Position numbers and translations under genes: made by a program. Below are positions 1 to 6,286 of a stretch of 6,427 nucleotides of DNA, in pieces (the first letter of the stretch is position 1; each line of letters opens with the position of its first letter). The DNA comes from Actinomycetales bacterium. GTDB lineage: Bacteria > Actinomycetota > Actinomycetes > Mycobacteriales > Mycobacteriaceae. The notes under the pieces are model-generated. The model was not told the DNA's origin. It did not search any database and saw nothing but the letters and a program-made list of their open reading frames with translations. The stretch lies in contig DUTZ01000544.1 in the NCBI GenBank assembly GCA_012841845.1, positions 1-6,427 on the forward strand. The letters are read 5' to 3'.

Positions 1-492
1 CGCGGCACCATCGCCCGCGTGGTGGGCTTCTTCCGCGGTACCGGGGAGCCCGGCACCCCGGTCCCCGAGAACGGCCCCGTCATCGCCCAGTTCGCGTACC
101 CCACGATCATGCAGAACTGCATCGGCGGCGAGCAGACCGCGGTCGGCGCGGCCACCGCGATCCCCGGCCCGGCCGACCTGCCGCTGCCCGGCATCCCCGC
201 CGGGCAGCTCGGCTTCGTCTTTACCGCCCTCGGCACCGAGGGGGTGGCCGACCACCAGGTCCAGCCCATGACCGTGGACTGGTTCAACATCAACAACGGT
301 CGGCGCGGCAGCACCACGCTCACCTACAACGGCATCAACGAGGGCGGCCCGGCCACCCTCAACGGCACCGCCGACACCGGCCCCGGCCAGGTCCTCATGC
401 TGCTCCAGGGCGGCATCACCACGAACCTCGAGGACGGCGGCACCGCCAACTGCGTGCCGTTCCCGACCGTGGGGACCGCGCACGTCAGGTGA
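1..492 (+). CDS. 3' part of an unrecognised, probably exported protein (5' end outside the window)
   Basis: The frame is open from the first base to a TGA at 490-492, so 163 residues of the C-terminal part are visible and the true start lies upstream. Third codon positions are almost all G or C, as in the other genes here. The sequence is rich in Gly, Pro, Thr and Asn, has no hydrophobic membrane-spanning stretch, and carries only two cysteines (visible residues 40 and 151), which could form a disulfide outside the cytoplasm. It resembles secreted proteins of unknown function from mycolic-acid actinomycetes, but this is a general impression: I cannot name a family, and the N-terminus that would show a signal peptide is missing. 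The stop overlaps the GTG start of the sirtuin gene by 4 bases (GTGA), so the two are probably co-transcribed. That is unexpected if one product is exported and the other is cytosolic. Confidence 0.8.
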   Translation, partial: RGTIARVVGFFRGTGEPGTPVPENGPVIAQFAYPTIMQNCIGGEQTAVGAATAIPGPADLPLPGIPAGQLGFVFTALGTEGVADHQVQPMTVDWFNINNGRRGSTTLTYNGINEGGPATLNGTADTGPGQVLMLLQGGITTNLEDGGTANCVPFPTVGTAHVR

Positions 493-1226
493 CCACCGAC
501 CAGATCCGAGAGGCCCGTTCCGCCCTGGCCGGCGGCGGGCCTCTCGTCGTCCTCTCCGGCGCCGGGATGAGCGCCGAGAGCGGCGTCCCCACCTTCCGCG
601 ACGCCCAGACCGGCCTGTGGGAGCGCTACGACCCCACCGAACTGGCGACCCCCGAGGCCTGGCGGCGCGACCCCGACACCGCGTGGGCCTGGTACCGCTG
701 GCGCGAGCATCTCGTGTCCGGAGCCCGGCCCAACGCCGGACACCTCGCGGTGGCCCGCGCGGCCGCCGCCCGCGACGTCGTGGTGGTGACGCAGAACGTC
801 GACGACCTCCACGAACGGGCCGGCTCCCCCGTGGTCCACCACCTCCACGGCAGCCTGTTCGCCCACCGCTGCGACTCCTGCTCGACCCCGATGGAGGTCG
901 GGCCGCCACCCGAGCAGGCCGTGGACCGCCTCGCGCCCCCGCTCTGCGCATGCGGCGGCCGGGCCCGCCCCGGGGTCGTGTGGTTCGGCGAGATGCTCCC
1001 CTCCGGCCCCTGGGAAGCCGCCGTGTCCGCCATCGAGCTCGCGGCCGCCGTCCTCGTCGTCGGCACCTCCGGCCTCGTCCACCCGGCCGCCTCGCTCCCG
1101 GACCTGGCGGCCGGGGCCGGGATACCCGTCGTCGAGGTCAACCCCGGCCCCTCCGGGCTCGGGCCCACGGTCACCGTCCACGTACGAGCCACCGCCGGCG
1201 AGGCCGTGCCGGCGCTCCTCGACTGA
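489..1226 (+). CDS. cobB: Sir2-family NAD-dependent protein deacylase, SIRT5/CobB-like (class III)
   Basis: This 245-residue cytosolic sirtuin removes acyl groups from lysines using NAD+, giving nicotinamide and O-acyl-ADP-ribose. All core motifs are present: GAGMSAESGVPTFRD (residues 24-38, NAD binding), TQNVDDLHERAG (101-112), catalytic His120 in HLHGS, a zinc site of Cys128/Cys131 and Cys153/Cys155, RPGVVWFGEMLP (160-171), and GTSGLVHPAASL (192-203). Tyr69 and Arg72, in WYRWR, match the Y-x-x-R pair that binds the acid group of succinyl- or malonyl-lysine in SIRT5 and E. coli CobB. Desuccinylase/demalonylase activity is therefore likely besides deacetylation (inference from the motif). The length is normal for a bacterial sirtuin. 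The GTG start at 489 is favoured because it puts the Rossmann motif at the usual distance and overlaps the upstream stop as GTGA, suggesting translational coupling. No in-frame ATG precedes the motif except Met27 inside it. Confidence 0.95.
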   Translation: MTTDQIREARSALAGGGPLVVLSGAGMSAESGVPTFRDAQTGLWERYDPTELATPEAWRRDPDTAWAWYRWREHLVSGARPNAGHLAVARAAAARDVVVVTQNVDDLHERAGSPVVHHLHGSLFAHRCDSCSTPMEVGPPPEQAVDRLAPPLCACGGRARPGVVWFGEMLPSGPWEAAVSAIELAAAVLVVGTSGLVHPAASLPDLAAGAGIPVVEVNPGPSGLGPTVTVHVRATAGEAVPALLD

Positions 1227-1259
1227 GGCGCGCGTGCCGCATGTGACGCATGAATACTC

Positions 1260-1288
1260 GTGACACCCCGTTGACGCACCGCTAACGT
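1260..1288 (+). promoter_or_regulatory. Possible sigma70-type promoter of the aquaporin gene
   Basis: GTGACA (1260-1265) and TAACGT (1283-1288) are separated by 17 bp, matching the spacing of a housekeeping actinobacterial promoter. The TANNNT form of the -10 fits. The 138-bp gap between the sirtuin stop and the aquaporin start leaves room for a promoter and a leader of about 70 nt. A second -35-like TTGACG at 1271-1276 lies too close to this -10 to pair with it. Pattern match only. Confidence 0.35.
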
Positions 1289-1350
1289 GTTGCGGAGCGG
1301 GGACGCCGGTCGCCCCCGTGTCCCGCGCCCCCGTCCCGTGGGGCCCCGAT

Positions 1351-1356
1351 CGGAGG
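1351..1356 (+). promoter_or_regulatory. Ribosome binding site that fixes the aquaporin start
   Basis: CGGAGG lies 8 nt before the GTG at 1365, within the normal Shine-Dalgarno distance. It is the main reason for preferring that start over the in-frame TTG at 1287. Confidence 0.75.
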
Positions 1357-1364
1357 TCACACCC

Positions 1365-2132
1365 GTGTCCGACACGTCCACCACCACACCGTCGACGACG
1401 TCCGTCATCGCCGCAGAGGTCATCGGCACCTTCTGGCTCGTCCTGGGCGGCTGCGGCAGCGCCGTCTTCGCCGCCAAGCAGGTCGCCTCCATCGGCGACG
1501 CCGACTTCCAGGTCGGCATCGGCTACCTCGGCGTCTCGCTCGCCTTCGGCCTCACCGTCCTCACCGGTGCGTACGCGCTCGGCCACATCTCCGGCGGCCA
1601 CTTCAACCCGGCCGTCACCGTGGGCGCCTGCACCGCGGGACGATTGGCGTGGGCCAAGGCGCCGCTGTACATCGTGAGCCAGGTCGTGGGCGGCCTCGTG
1701 GCCGGCGCCGTGATCTTCGTGGTCGCCAGCGGCAAGGACGGCTTCGACGCCACCGGCAACATGGCCGCCAACGGGTACGGGGCCAACTCCCCCGACGGCT
1801 ACGGGCTGCTCTCCGCGCTAATCATCGAGATCGTGCTCACCGCGATCTTCGTGTGGGTGATCCTCGGCGCCACGGACCGTCGCGCCCCCGCCGCGGCCGC
1901 CCCGGCGGCGATCGGCCTCACGCTGACGCTCATCCACCTCATCTCGATCCCGATCACCAACACCTCGGTCAACCCGGCCCGCTCCACCGCCGTGGCGTTC
2001 TTCCACGGCGACGGCGCCGCCGGCCAGCTGTGGCTGTTCTGGCTGGCGCCCCTCGTCGGCGCGCTCATCGCGGGCGTGCTCTACGGTCCGCTCTTCGGCG
2101 AGCGCAACGCCAAGGCGCTGGCCAACGCCTGA
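1365..2132 (+). CDS. aqpZ: Aquaporin Z-type water channel
   Basis: This 255-residue integral membrane protein of the MIP family forms tetramers in the plasma membrane and passes water. It has six hydrophobic segments and both pore half-helix motifs: HFNPAVT with NPA at residues 81-83, and SVNPARS with NPA at 203-205. The aromatic/arginine filter of E. coli AqpZ is fully conserved as Phe61, His191, Thr200 and Arg206, so strict water selectivity rather than glycerol transport is expected. Long blocks such as [13 protein letters not shown] and [10 protein letters not shown] match AqpZ as I remember it. It differs from E. coli AqpZ by a Thr/Ser-rich N-terminus about 10 residues longer and about 8 extra residues after the first helix. 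The GTG at 1365 is chosen because a CGGAGG ribosome site (1351-1356) lies 8 nt before it; an upstream in-frame start at 1287 would add 26 Arg/Pro-rich residues with no ribosome site. It is probably transcribed from its own promoter. Confidence 0.95.
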   Translation: MSDTSTTTPSTTSVIAAEVIGTFWLVLGGCGSAVFAAKQVASIGDADFQVGIGYLGVSLAFGLTVLTGAYALGHISGGHFNPAVTVGACTAGRLAWAKAPLYIVSQVVGGLVAGAVIFVVASGKDGFDATGNMAANGYGANSPDGYGLLSALIIEIVLTAIFVWVILGATDRRAPAAAAPAAIGLTLTLIHLISIPITNTSVNPARSTAVAFFHGDGAAGQLWLFWLAPLVGALIAGVLYGPLFGERNAKALANA

Positions 2133-2165
2133 CGCGCGGCGAGTCCTGCCCACGCGGAGTCCGCC

Positions 2166-2241
2166 CCGGCGAATGCCCACCACCCTCGCGTTTGCACAAC
2201 ACGCTCGCGAATGCACGACCTGCTCACGAATGCACAACATG
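2166..2241 (+). repeat. Tandem array of a 19-bp unit (three good copies, one degenerate)
   Basis: Three adjacent units of exactly 19 bp start at 2185, 2204 and 2223 and follow the pattern CTCGCGAATGCACAACATG with a few changes each. Unit 1 has TT in place of AA, unit 2 has GACCTG at its end, and unit 3 starts CTCACG. A fourth unit at 2166-2184 keeps the core GCGAATGC but matches only about 12 of 19 bases. The period is not a multiple of three, and neither strand shows a convincing gene here, so this is noncoding. It lies between converging genes, about 35 bp past the aquaporin stop. A 6-bp inverted repeat, TGCTCA/TGAGCA, brackets the last unit (2221-2226 and 2240-2245). Function unknown: it could bind a protein, act in the aquaporin 3' UTR, or be a dispersed genomic repeat. 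Confidence 0.8.
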
Positions 2242-2316
2242 AGCACGGCAACGCCCGAGTAGACCTCGGACTGGTGTAGGGCAATTCGCGCGGGGAGTCG
2301 GCCGCGATCGCAACAA

Positions 2317-2361
2317 ACGACGCAGGGCCCGTGGGGGTCGTCCCCACGGGCCCTGCGTCGT
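2317..2361 (-). terminator. Strong hairpin, terminator of the leftward genes, possibly bidirectional
   Basis: A perfect 20-bp inverted repeat (arms 2317-2336 and 2342-2361) encloses a 5-nt loop, GTCGT. On the - strand it starts 23 nt after the stop of the repeat-tail membrane protein gene and is followed by TTGTTGCG, a modest U-rich tail typical of high-GC intrinsic terminators. On the + strand the downstream bases (CGGCTGTC) lack a T run, so it should work less well for the aquaporin transcript, whose gene ends about 185 bp before it. The long GC-rich stem may still block transcription from both sides. Confidence 0.85.
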
Positions 2362-2384
2362 CGGCTGTCTCCGGCGTCAGTGCC

Positions 2385-3206
2385 TCAGCGCCGCGGCTCG
2401 TCGCGGTTGTCCCGACCGAGCAGCTTGTCGACGATGCCGGGCTTCTCGTCCGGGTGCCGGGCGGCCCGATCGCCGTCCGGGCCGAGGCCGCCGCGGTCGT
2501 CGTGGCGCTGGTCCGACAGACCGCGGTCGTCGCGGCCGAGCCCGCGGTCGTCGTGACCCAGGCCGCGATCGTCATGGCGCTGATCCGTCAGACCACGATC
2601 ATCATGGCCGAGCCCACGGTCATCACGGCCCAGCCCGCGGTCATCATGCCGCTGATCGCCGAGGCCGCGGTCGTCGCCCCGCGAGGCCATGCCGGCACCG
2701 GCGGCGCCAACACCGGCAGCACCCGCGCCCGCGGCGGCGGTCCCAGTATGCCCGCGGTCGCGGTCGCCGACACCACGGTCCCCGACACCACGGTCGCCGA
2801 CGCCACGATCATCGACCCCACGGTCGGTGCCGCGGTGATCGCCCGTCAGATCGTCCGCACGGTGCTTGGGGTCGAGCTTGTCGGCCCGGTTCTCCATGTC
2901 CCGCACGTCACGTCGCTGGTCGTCGAGCGCCGAGCGCTGCTGGTCGGCCTCCCGCCGGAGACGGTCCGCCTCGGCGGCCTTCGCCTGCGCCTCCTGCTCG
3001 GCGGCACCGGCGCGGTGCTCCTGCTCGCGGGCCGCGGACTGCTGCTGCTCGAGCTGGGCCTCCCGCTGCCGGGCGTCGCTCCGCAGCTCGGCCGCCTCGG
3101 TGAGCTTCTTCTTGTTCCCGCTCTTGACCGCCGCCGCGATGAGTGCGATGACGATGATCGCCGCGACGACCGCGACGATGATCCAGATGAGCGTGTTGTT
3201 GTCCAT
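2385..3206 (-). CDS. Single-pass membrane protein with coiled coil and Asp/Arg/Gly repeat tail, function unknown
   Basis: The 273-residue product has four parts. Residues 5-27 are a strongly hydrophobic helix, followed by KSGNKKK, so the C-terminal bulk should face the cytoplasm. Residues 35-110 are charged, Ala/Glu/Gln/Arg-rich and almost free of Gly and Pro, as in a coiled coil. Residues 121-240 are low complexity: four GV(D/G)DR-type five-residue repeats (130-149), an Ala/Gly linker (157-172), then DDRGLG(H/R) and DDRGL(G/T/S)DQRH repeats (178-239). The last residues, PGIVDKLLGRD (256-266), could be a short amphipathic helix. The helix plus coiled coil recalls unnamed actinobacterial membrane proteins; I know no function. 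The ATG at 3206 is preferred over one 36 bp upstream because GGGAGG lies 5 nt before it. It is the last gene of the leftward cluster, 48 bp after the DUF4126 gene, and precedes the hairpin. Confidence 0.85.
   Translation of the reverse strand: MDNNTLIWIIVAVVAAIIVIALIAAAVKSGNKKKLTEAAELRSDARQREAQLEQQQSAAREQEHRAGAAEQEAQAKAAEADRLRREADQQRSALDDQRRDVRDMENRADKLDPKHRADDLTGDHRGTDRGVDDRGVGDRGVGDRGVGDRDRGHTGTAAAGAGAAGVGAAGAGMASRGDDRGLGDQRHDDRGLGRDDRGLGHDDRGLTDQRHDDRGLGHDDRGLGRDDRGLSDQRHDDRGGLGPDGDRAARHPDEKPGIVDKLLGRDNRDEPRR
2493..2675 (-). repeat. In-frame repeats with a 72-bp higher-order period inside the membrane protein gene
   Basis: Codons 178-238 encode seven-residue DDRGLG(H/R) units interleaved with ten-residue DDRGL(G/T/S)DQRH units. 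The order 10+7+7 residues recurs, giving a 24-residue (72-bp) super-unit present twice plus a partial third. All units keep the reading frame, as expected if length changes by slippage or recombination are tolerated. Confidence 0.85.
2760..2819 (-). repeat. 15-bp in-frame tandem repeats (GVGDR units)
   Basis: Codons 130-149 encode four consecutive five-residue units, GVDDR then three GVGDR. This is a second and distinct repeat block in the same gene, separated from the DDRGLG block by an Ala/Gly-rich linker. Confidence 0.85.
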
Positions 3207-3254
3207 TGGTGCCTCCCGGTAGGGGTCACGGTCCGTGGACAAACGTTACGCGTG

Positions 3255-3878
3255 TCACACTGGCGCGCCACCGAACCGACCTCGGGCCCCGTCCCGCCGA
3301 CGCCGACGCCTCCGGAGCCGGGCGAGCGAGAACCACGCGTAGACCACGGCCCCGAACAGCACGAGGAGCGCGAGCAGCACGATCACTGGCGCGAACAGCG
3401 CCGCCAGGCTCAACCCCAGAGCGGAGGCGTCCTCGACCGAGGAGAGCACGGGCGCGGCGACGCCCGCGGACCCGGCGTTGGCCACCGGCCGCGCGGCGGT
3501 CTTGCCGGAGTGCACGAGCAGCGCCACCACCACCCCGAGCAGGATCCCCACCCAGGAGTGCTCGGCCATCCACGCGGACTGGTCGAGCTGCTCGGCGCCC
3601 TGCATGGCGGCAAAGGTGAGCCCGCCGGACAGCGGCCGGATCACCGTCTGGACGGCGTCGTTGACGGTGTCCACGGCGGGGACCTTGTCGACGACCACCT
3701 CGACGACGAGGAGCACCGTCACCACGGCGATCGCCCACCAGCTGGTCACCCACGCGTACTCGGGCGGCAGCGTGACCACCGGGGTGAACTTGGCGACGAG
3801 CGCCACCACCAGCAGGGGGATGTACGCGTTGAGCCCGGCGGCCGCGGACAGCCCCATGCCGGTGAGGGTGACGATCAT
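3255..3878 (-). CDS. DUF4126-type integral membrane protein
   Basis: The 207-residue product opens with GMGLSAAAGLNAYIPLL (residues 7-23), which I recognise as typical of the DUF4126 family, whose biochemical role is not known to me. Hydrophobic segments lie near residues 5-30, 46-63, 112-126 and 158-185, and the C-terminus is a very basic tail (LARLRRRRRRRDG) that should sit in the cytoplasm. The middle (about 65-110) is amphipathic, with VDKVPAVDTVND and a Gly-rich turn before FAAMQGAEQ. The start at 3878 gives the full N-terminal motif, but only a weak ribosome site (CAGGG, about 14 nt upstream) is seen. The gene begins 28 bp after the CoA-transferase stop, so it is probably co-transcribed with it and perhaps translated by ribosomes arriving from it. 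Nothing in the sequence links it directly to the enzyme's substrate. Confidence 0.85.
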   Translation of the reverse strand: MIVTLTGMGLSAAAGLNAYIPLLVVALVAKFTPVVTLPPEYAWVTSWWAIAVVTVLLVVEVVVDKVPAVDTVNDAVQTVIRPLSGGLTFAAMQGAEQLDQSAWMAEHSWVGILLGVVVALLVHSGKTAARPVANAGSAGVAAPVLSSVEDASALGLSLAALFAPVIVLLALLVLFGAVVYAWFSLARLRRRRRRRDGARGRFGGAPV

Positions 3879-3906
3879 CGGCTCATTGTGCGCCCTGCCG
3901 GGCGGC

Positions 3907-5205
3907 TCAGTGCACGGTCCGGGGCAACAATCCGGCGTCCCGGGCCTCGCGGCTCAGCCGCTCCCGGTGGTCGGGGTGGGCGATGTCGATGAGCGACGCG
4001 GCACGCTGCGAGACGGACTTGCCCTTGAGCGAGGCGATCCCGTACTCGGTGACCACGTTCTCGATGATGTTCTTGTGCGTCGTCACCGGGCTCCCCGGGG
4101 TCAGCGAGAGCGAGATGCGGCTGACGCCCTTGGAGGTCTGGGAGCGGGTGACGATGAAGCCGTGCCCGCCGGGAGAGAACGAGCAGCCGCGGGCGAAGTC
4201 GGCCTGGCCACCCGCGCCGGACCAATACCGCCCCGCGATCGTCTCCGAGGCGGCCTGGCCGTAGAGGTCGACCTCGCTCGTGGCGTTGATGGAGTACAGG
4301 TTGTGCTCGACGCCGATGACGCGGGGGTCGTTGACGATGTCCACCGGCAGCATCGCGACAGACGGGTTGTTGTGCAGCCAGTCCATGAGCTTCTGCGAGC
4401 CCACGGCGAACGTCGTGACGTGCTTGTAGGGCCGCCCCGTCTTGCGGGAGCCGTCGATCACACCGGCGTTGACGAGGTCCATGACGCCGTCCGAGAGGGC
4501 CTCGGTGTGGATGCCGAGGTTCTTGTGGTCCGTCAGCCGCGAGAGGAAGGCGTTGGGCAGCTTGCCCACGCCGAGCTGCAGGCACGCCCCGTCCGGCACA
4601 CGGTCGGCGATGAGGTCGGCGATCGCGTTGTCGATCTCCCCCGGCTGCGGCGGATCGATCGTGATCATCGGGGCGTCGTTGCGGGTGATGCCGGCGACCT
4701 GGGAGATGTGGATGTGGTTGCGCCCGAAGGTCCGCGGCATGTTGGCGTTGACCTCGACGAAGAACGGGACCTGCCCGATGAACGACGCCACGTAGTCGGC
4801 GTTGGTGCCCATCGAGAAGAACCCGTGCTCGTCGATCTCCGACACGGTGGCGATCGCCAGACCCGGCGGGTAGTGCTCCCGCAGCGTCGCCGGGATCTTG
4901 GCGAAGTCGACGGGGATGAGGTCGCAGTGGCCGTCGTGGAAGTTCTTGCGGGACCCGGGGCCGAGGAAGTAGTCCACGTGGCGGAGCTTGCCGGGGTAGG
5001 CGCCCTCCATGTAGGGCAGCGACTCCCAGGGGTCCATGTGGTGGATCGTGACGTTCTCCAGGCGGTCGGCGCCGGCGTCGAGGGCGCGCAGCAACGCCGG
5101 GGGCGCGGCGTTCTGGATGGGCGAGATGATGTGCATGCCCGGGGTCACGTGGTCGAGGACGGCCTCGGCGGGCAGTTCCTTGTAGTCGAAGTCGAAGGTC
5201 TTCAT
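3907..5205 (-). CDS. Acetyl-CoA hydrolase/CoA-transferase family enzyme (4-hydroxybutyrate CoA-transferase-like)
   Basis: This 432-residue cytosolic enzyme should move CoA between acyl-CoA and a free carboxylic acid through a glutamyl-CoA intermediate. The likely catalytic residue is Glu235 in GIHTEALSDGVMDLV, the position of the active-site Glu in 4-hydroxybutyrate CoA-transferases. Other family marks are the oxyanion-side loop LQLGVGKLPNA (209-219), GAGGQADFARG (330-340) and the C-terminal VVTEYGIASLKGKS. The length fits the 4-hydroxybutyrate/butyryl-CoA:acetate branch (about 430-440 residues) better than succinyl-CoA:acetate transferases such as AarC (about 500). The acyl substrate cannot be read from the sequence, and AGGAG lies 12 nt before the ATG at 5205. 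The frame runs open far upstream, but that stretch is antisense-like noise within the oxidoreductase gene. It sits 50 bp after that gene and 28 bp before the DUF4126 gene, as in an operon. Confidence 0.92.
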   Translation of the reverse strand: MKTFDFDYKELPAEAVLDHVTPGMHIISPIQNAAPPALLRALDAGADRLENVTIHHMDPWESLPYMEGAYPGKLRHVDYFLGPGSRKNFHDGHCDLIPVDFAKIPATLREHYPPGLAIATVSEIDEHGFFSMGTNADYVASFIGQVPFFVEVNANMPRTFGRNHIHISQVAGITRNDAPMITIDPPQPGEIDNAIADLIADRVPDGACLQLGVGKLPNAFLSRLTDHKNLGIHTEALSDGVMDLVNAGVIDGSRKTGRPYKHVTTFAVGSQKLMDWLHNNPSVAMLPVDIVNDPRVIGVEHNLYSINATSEVDLYGQAASETIAGRYWSGAGGQADFARGCSFSPGGHGFIVTRSQTSKGVSRISLSLTPGSPVTTHKNIIENVVTEYGIASLKGKSVSQRAASLIDIAHPDHRERLSREARDAGLLPRTVH

Positions 5206-5255
5206 GCTCTGTGCTGGCTCCTGGGACGAGGGGTGGTGGGGGTCGGTGTTCGGGG

Positions 5256-6242
5256 TCAGGCCAGTGCCGGGACGACCTCCCTCTCGAACAGCTCGAGCCC
5301 CGAGGTGTCCTCGGCGATCTCGGGGAAGTAGAAGATGCCGTAGTCCATGCCCAGGCCCCGGAGCTCGGAGAGCTTCTCCACGACCTGCTCGGGGGTGCCC
5401 ACGGCGGGCAGGCCGCGGAAGGCACCGAGGTGCTTGTCGGCCTCCTCCGCCCCGACGTACCGCGTGAGACGGTCGTGGAGCCACGCCAGCCGGTCCTCGA
5501 CCCCGGCCTCCGTCTCGGCGATCGCGACGTTGTAGTTGGCGGTGCGGGTGATCTCGGCCGGGTCGCGTCCGATCTCCGCGCAGTGCGCCCGGAGCACCTC
5601 GGACTTGTGGGCGAAGCCCTCGGCGGTGCCGTCGAAGTTGGTGTAGTCGGCGTAGCGCGCGGCGGTGCGCAGCGTCTTGCGCTCTCCCCCGCCGGCGACC
5701 CACATCGGGATGCCGCCGGGCTGCAGGGGCCGCGGCTGCACGATCGCGCCGTCGACCCGGTAGTGCTCGCCGTGGAGCGTCACCGCGCCGTCCGCCCACG
5801 CCCCGCGCATGATCCGGACGCCCTCGTCGAGCATCGCCAGGCGCTCGCCCGCCGAGGGGAACCCGTAGCCGTAGGCCCGCCACTCGTGCTCGTACCAGCC
5901 GGCGCCGATGCCCATCTCGACCCGGCCGCCCGAGATCACGTCGATCGTCGCGGCCGTCTTGGCCAGCAGCACCGGGTTGCGGTAGCCCATGCACGTGCAC
6001 ATCTGGCCGAGCCGTACCCGCGTGGTGGCGGCGGCGAGCGCCGCCATGAGGCTCCACGCCTCGTGCGTGGCCTCCTCGCCGGTGAGCGGGAACGTGTGCA
6101 TGTGGTCGTACACCCACACCGACTCCCACGGCCCGGCGTCCGCCCGGGCGGCGAGGCCGCTGATCGTGGACCAGTGGTCGGCGGGGTCGACGGCGACGAG
6201 GTCGAGCCGCCACCCCTGCGGCAGGAACAGTCCGAAACGCAT
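5256..6242 (-). CDS. F420-dependent luciferase-like (LLM class) oxidoreductase, Rv1855c family
   Basis: The 328-residue product is a luciferase-like TIM-barrel enzyme expected to transfer hydride using the deazaflavin cofactor F420 in the cytosol. It matches, as I remember it, M. tuberculosis Rv1855c almost from end to end: the N-terminal GLFLPQGWRLDL (4-15), WVYDHMHT (43-50), GQMCTCMGYRNP (79-90), ISGGRVEMGIGAGWYEHEWR (103-122), IPMWVAGGGE (178-187) and GTPEQVVEKL (282-291). The length is normal and both ends are intact. The substrate is unknown; FMN use cannot be excluded because LLM proteins use either cofactor. The ATG at 6242 is preferred because the family starts right at this MRFGLF. 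There is no ribosome site, but a -10-like TAGGCT ends 7 nt before the ATG, which fits a leaderless mRNA. It heads a leftward cluster with the CoA-transferase gene 50 bp downstream. Confidence 0.93.
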   Translation of the reverse strand: MRFGLFLPQGWRLDLVAVDPADHWSTISGLAARADAGPWESVWVYDHMHTFPLTGEEATHEAWSLMAALAAATTRVRLGQMCTCMGYRNPVLLAKTAATIDVISGGRVEMGIGAGWYEHEWRAYGYGFPSAGERLAMLDEGVRIMRGAWADGAVTLHGEHYRVDGAIVQPRPLQPGGIPMWVAGGGERKTLRTAARYADYTNFDGTAEGFAHKSEVLRAHCAEIGRDPAEITRTANYNVAIAETEAGVEDRLAWLHDRLTRYVGAEEADKHLGAFRGLPAVGTPEQVVEKLSELRGLGMDYGIFYFPEIAEDTSGLELFEREVVPALA

Positions 6243-6249
6243 GTGGTCG

Positions 6250-6255
6250 AGCCTA
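6250..6255 (-). promoter_or_regulatory. -10 element of a probable leaderless promoter for the oxidoreductase
   Basis: On the - strand TAGGCT (TANNNT) is followed by seven bases and then the ATG, so transcription would start at or next to the first base of the codon. The lack of any Shine-Dalgarno sequence agrees with this. Leaderless mRNAs are common in actinobacteria. No clear -35 is visible. Confidence 0.45.
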
Positions 6256-6269
6256 GCGGCGGCCGCCCG

Positions 6270-6286
6270 GACGTGAGGTCCACGTC
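6270..6286. promoter_or_regulatory. Inverted repeat GACGTG-N5-CACGTC, possible operator
   Basis: Two perfect 6-bp arms flank a 5-bp spacer in the 53-bp gap upstream of the oxidoreductase gene, where the -35 region of the leaderless promoter would fall. ACGT cores occur at 6271, 6282 and 6292, 11 and 10 bp apart, so they lie on one face of the helix. This could be the site of a dimeric regulator. A weak hairpin without a T run, or chance in GC-rich DNA, are the alternatives. Confidence 0.35.

Noticed and set aside
1271..1288. TTGACG and TAACGT as a -35/-10 pair
   Set aside because: Only 6 bp separate them, far too close for one promoter; the GTGACA 17 bp upstream of TAACGT fits better.
324..1601. 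Long open frame on the - strand opposite the sirtuin and aquaporin genes
   Set aside because: Its composition (Gly, Ala, Asp, Arg runs) is a by-product of GC-rich codons on the other strand, and both genes beneath it carry full sets of family motifs.
2154..2164. Palindrome GCGGA-G-TCCGC just after the aquaporin as a terminator
   Set aside because: The single-base loop and 5-bp arms cannot form a stable hairpin, and no T run follows.
2493..2819. CRISPR-like array
   Set aside because: The repeats are contiguous or interrupted only by in-frame coding units, with no unique spacers, and they encode a regular peptide pattern.
2331..3992. 553-codon open frame on the + strand across the repeat-tail and DUF4126 genes
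   Set aside because: It starts in the terminator hairpin, and its Val/Ala/Ile then Arg/His/Gly composition mirrors the opposite-strand codons. The - strand frames have ribosome sites, membrane helices and a recognised family.
3478..5331. 617-codon open frame on the + strand across the CoA-transferase gene
   Set aside because: It runs antisense to a gene with clear catalytic and family motifs, and its own translation is Val/Gly/Asp/Arg noise with no recognisable domain.
5206..6213. In-frame N-terminal extension of the CoA-transferase (open frame of about 1 kb upstream of its ATG)
   Set aside because: It lies in an alternative frame of the intact oxidoreductase gene, is Arg/Ala/Pro-rich noise, and the 432-residue form already matches the family length with its own start.
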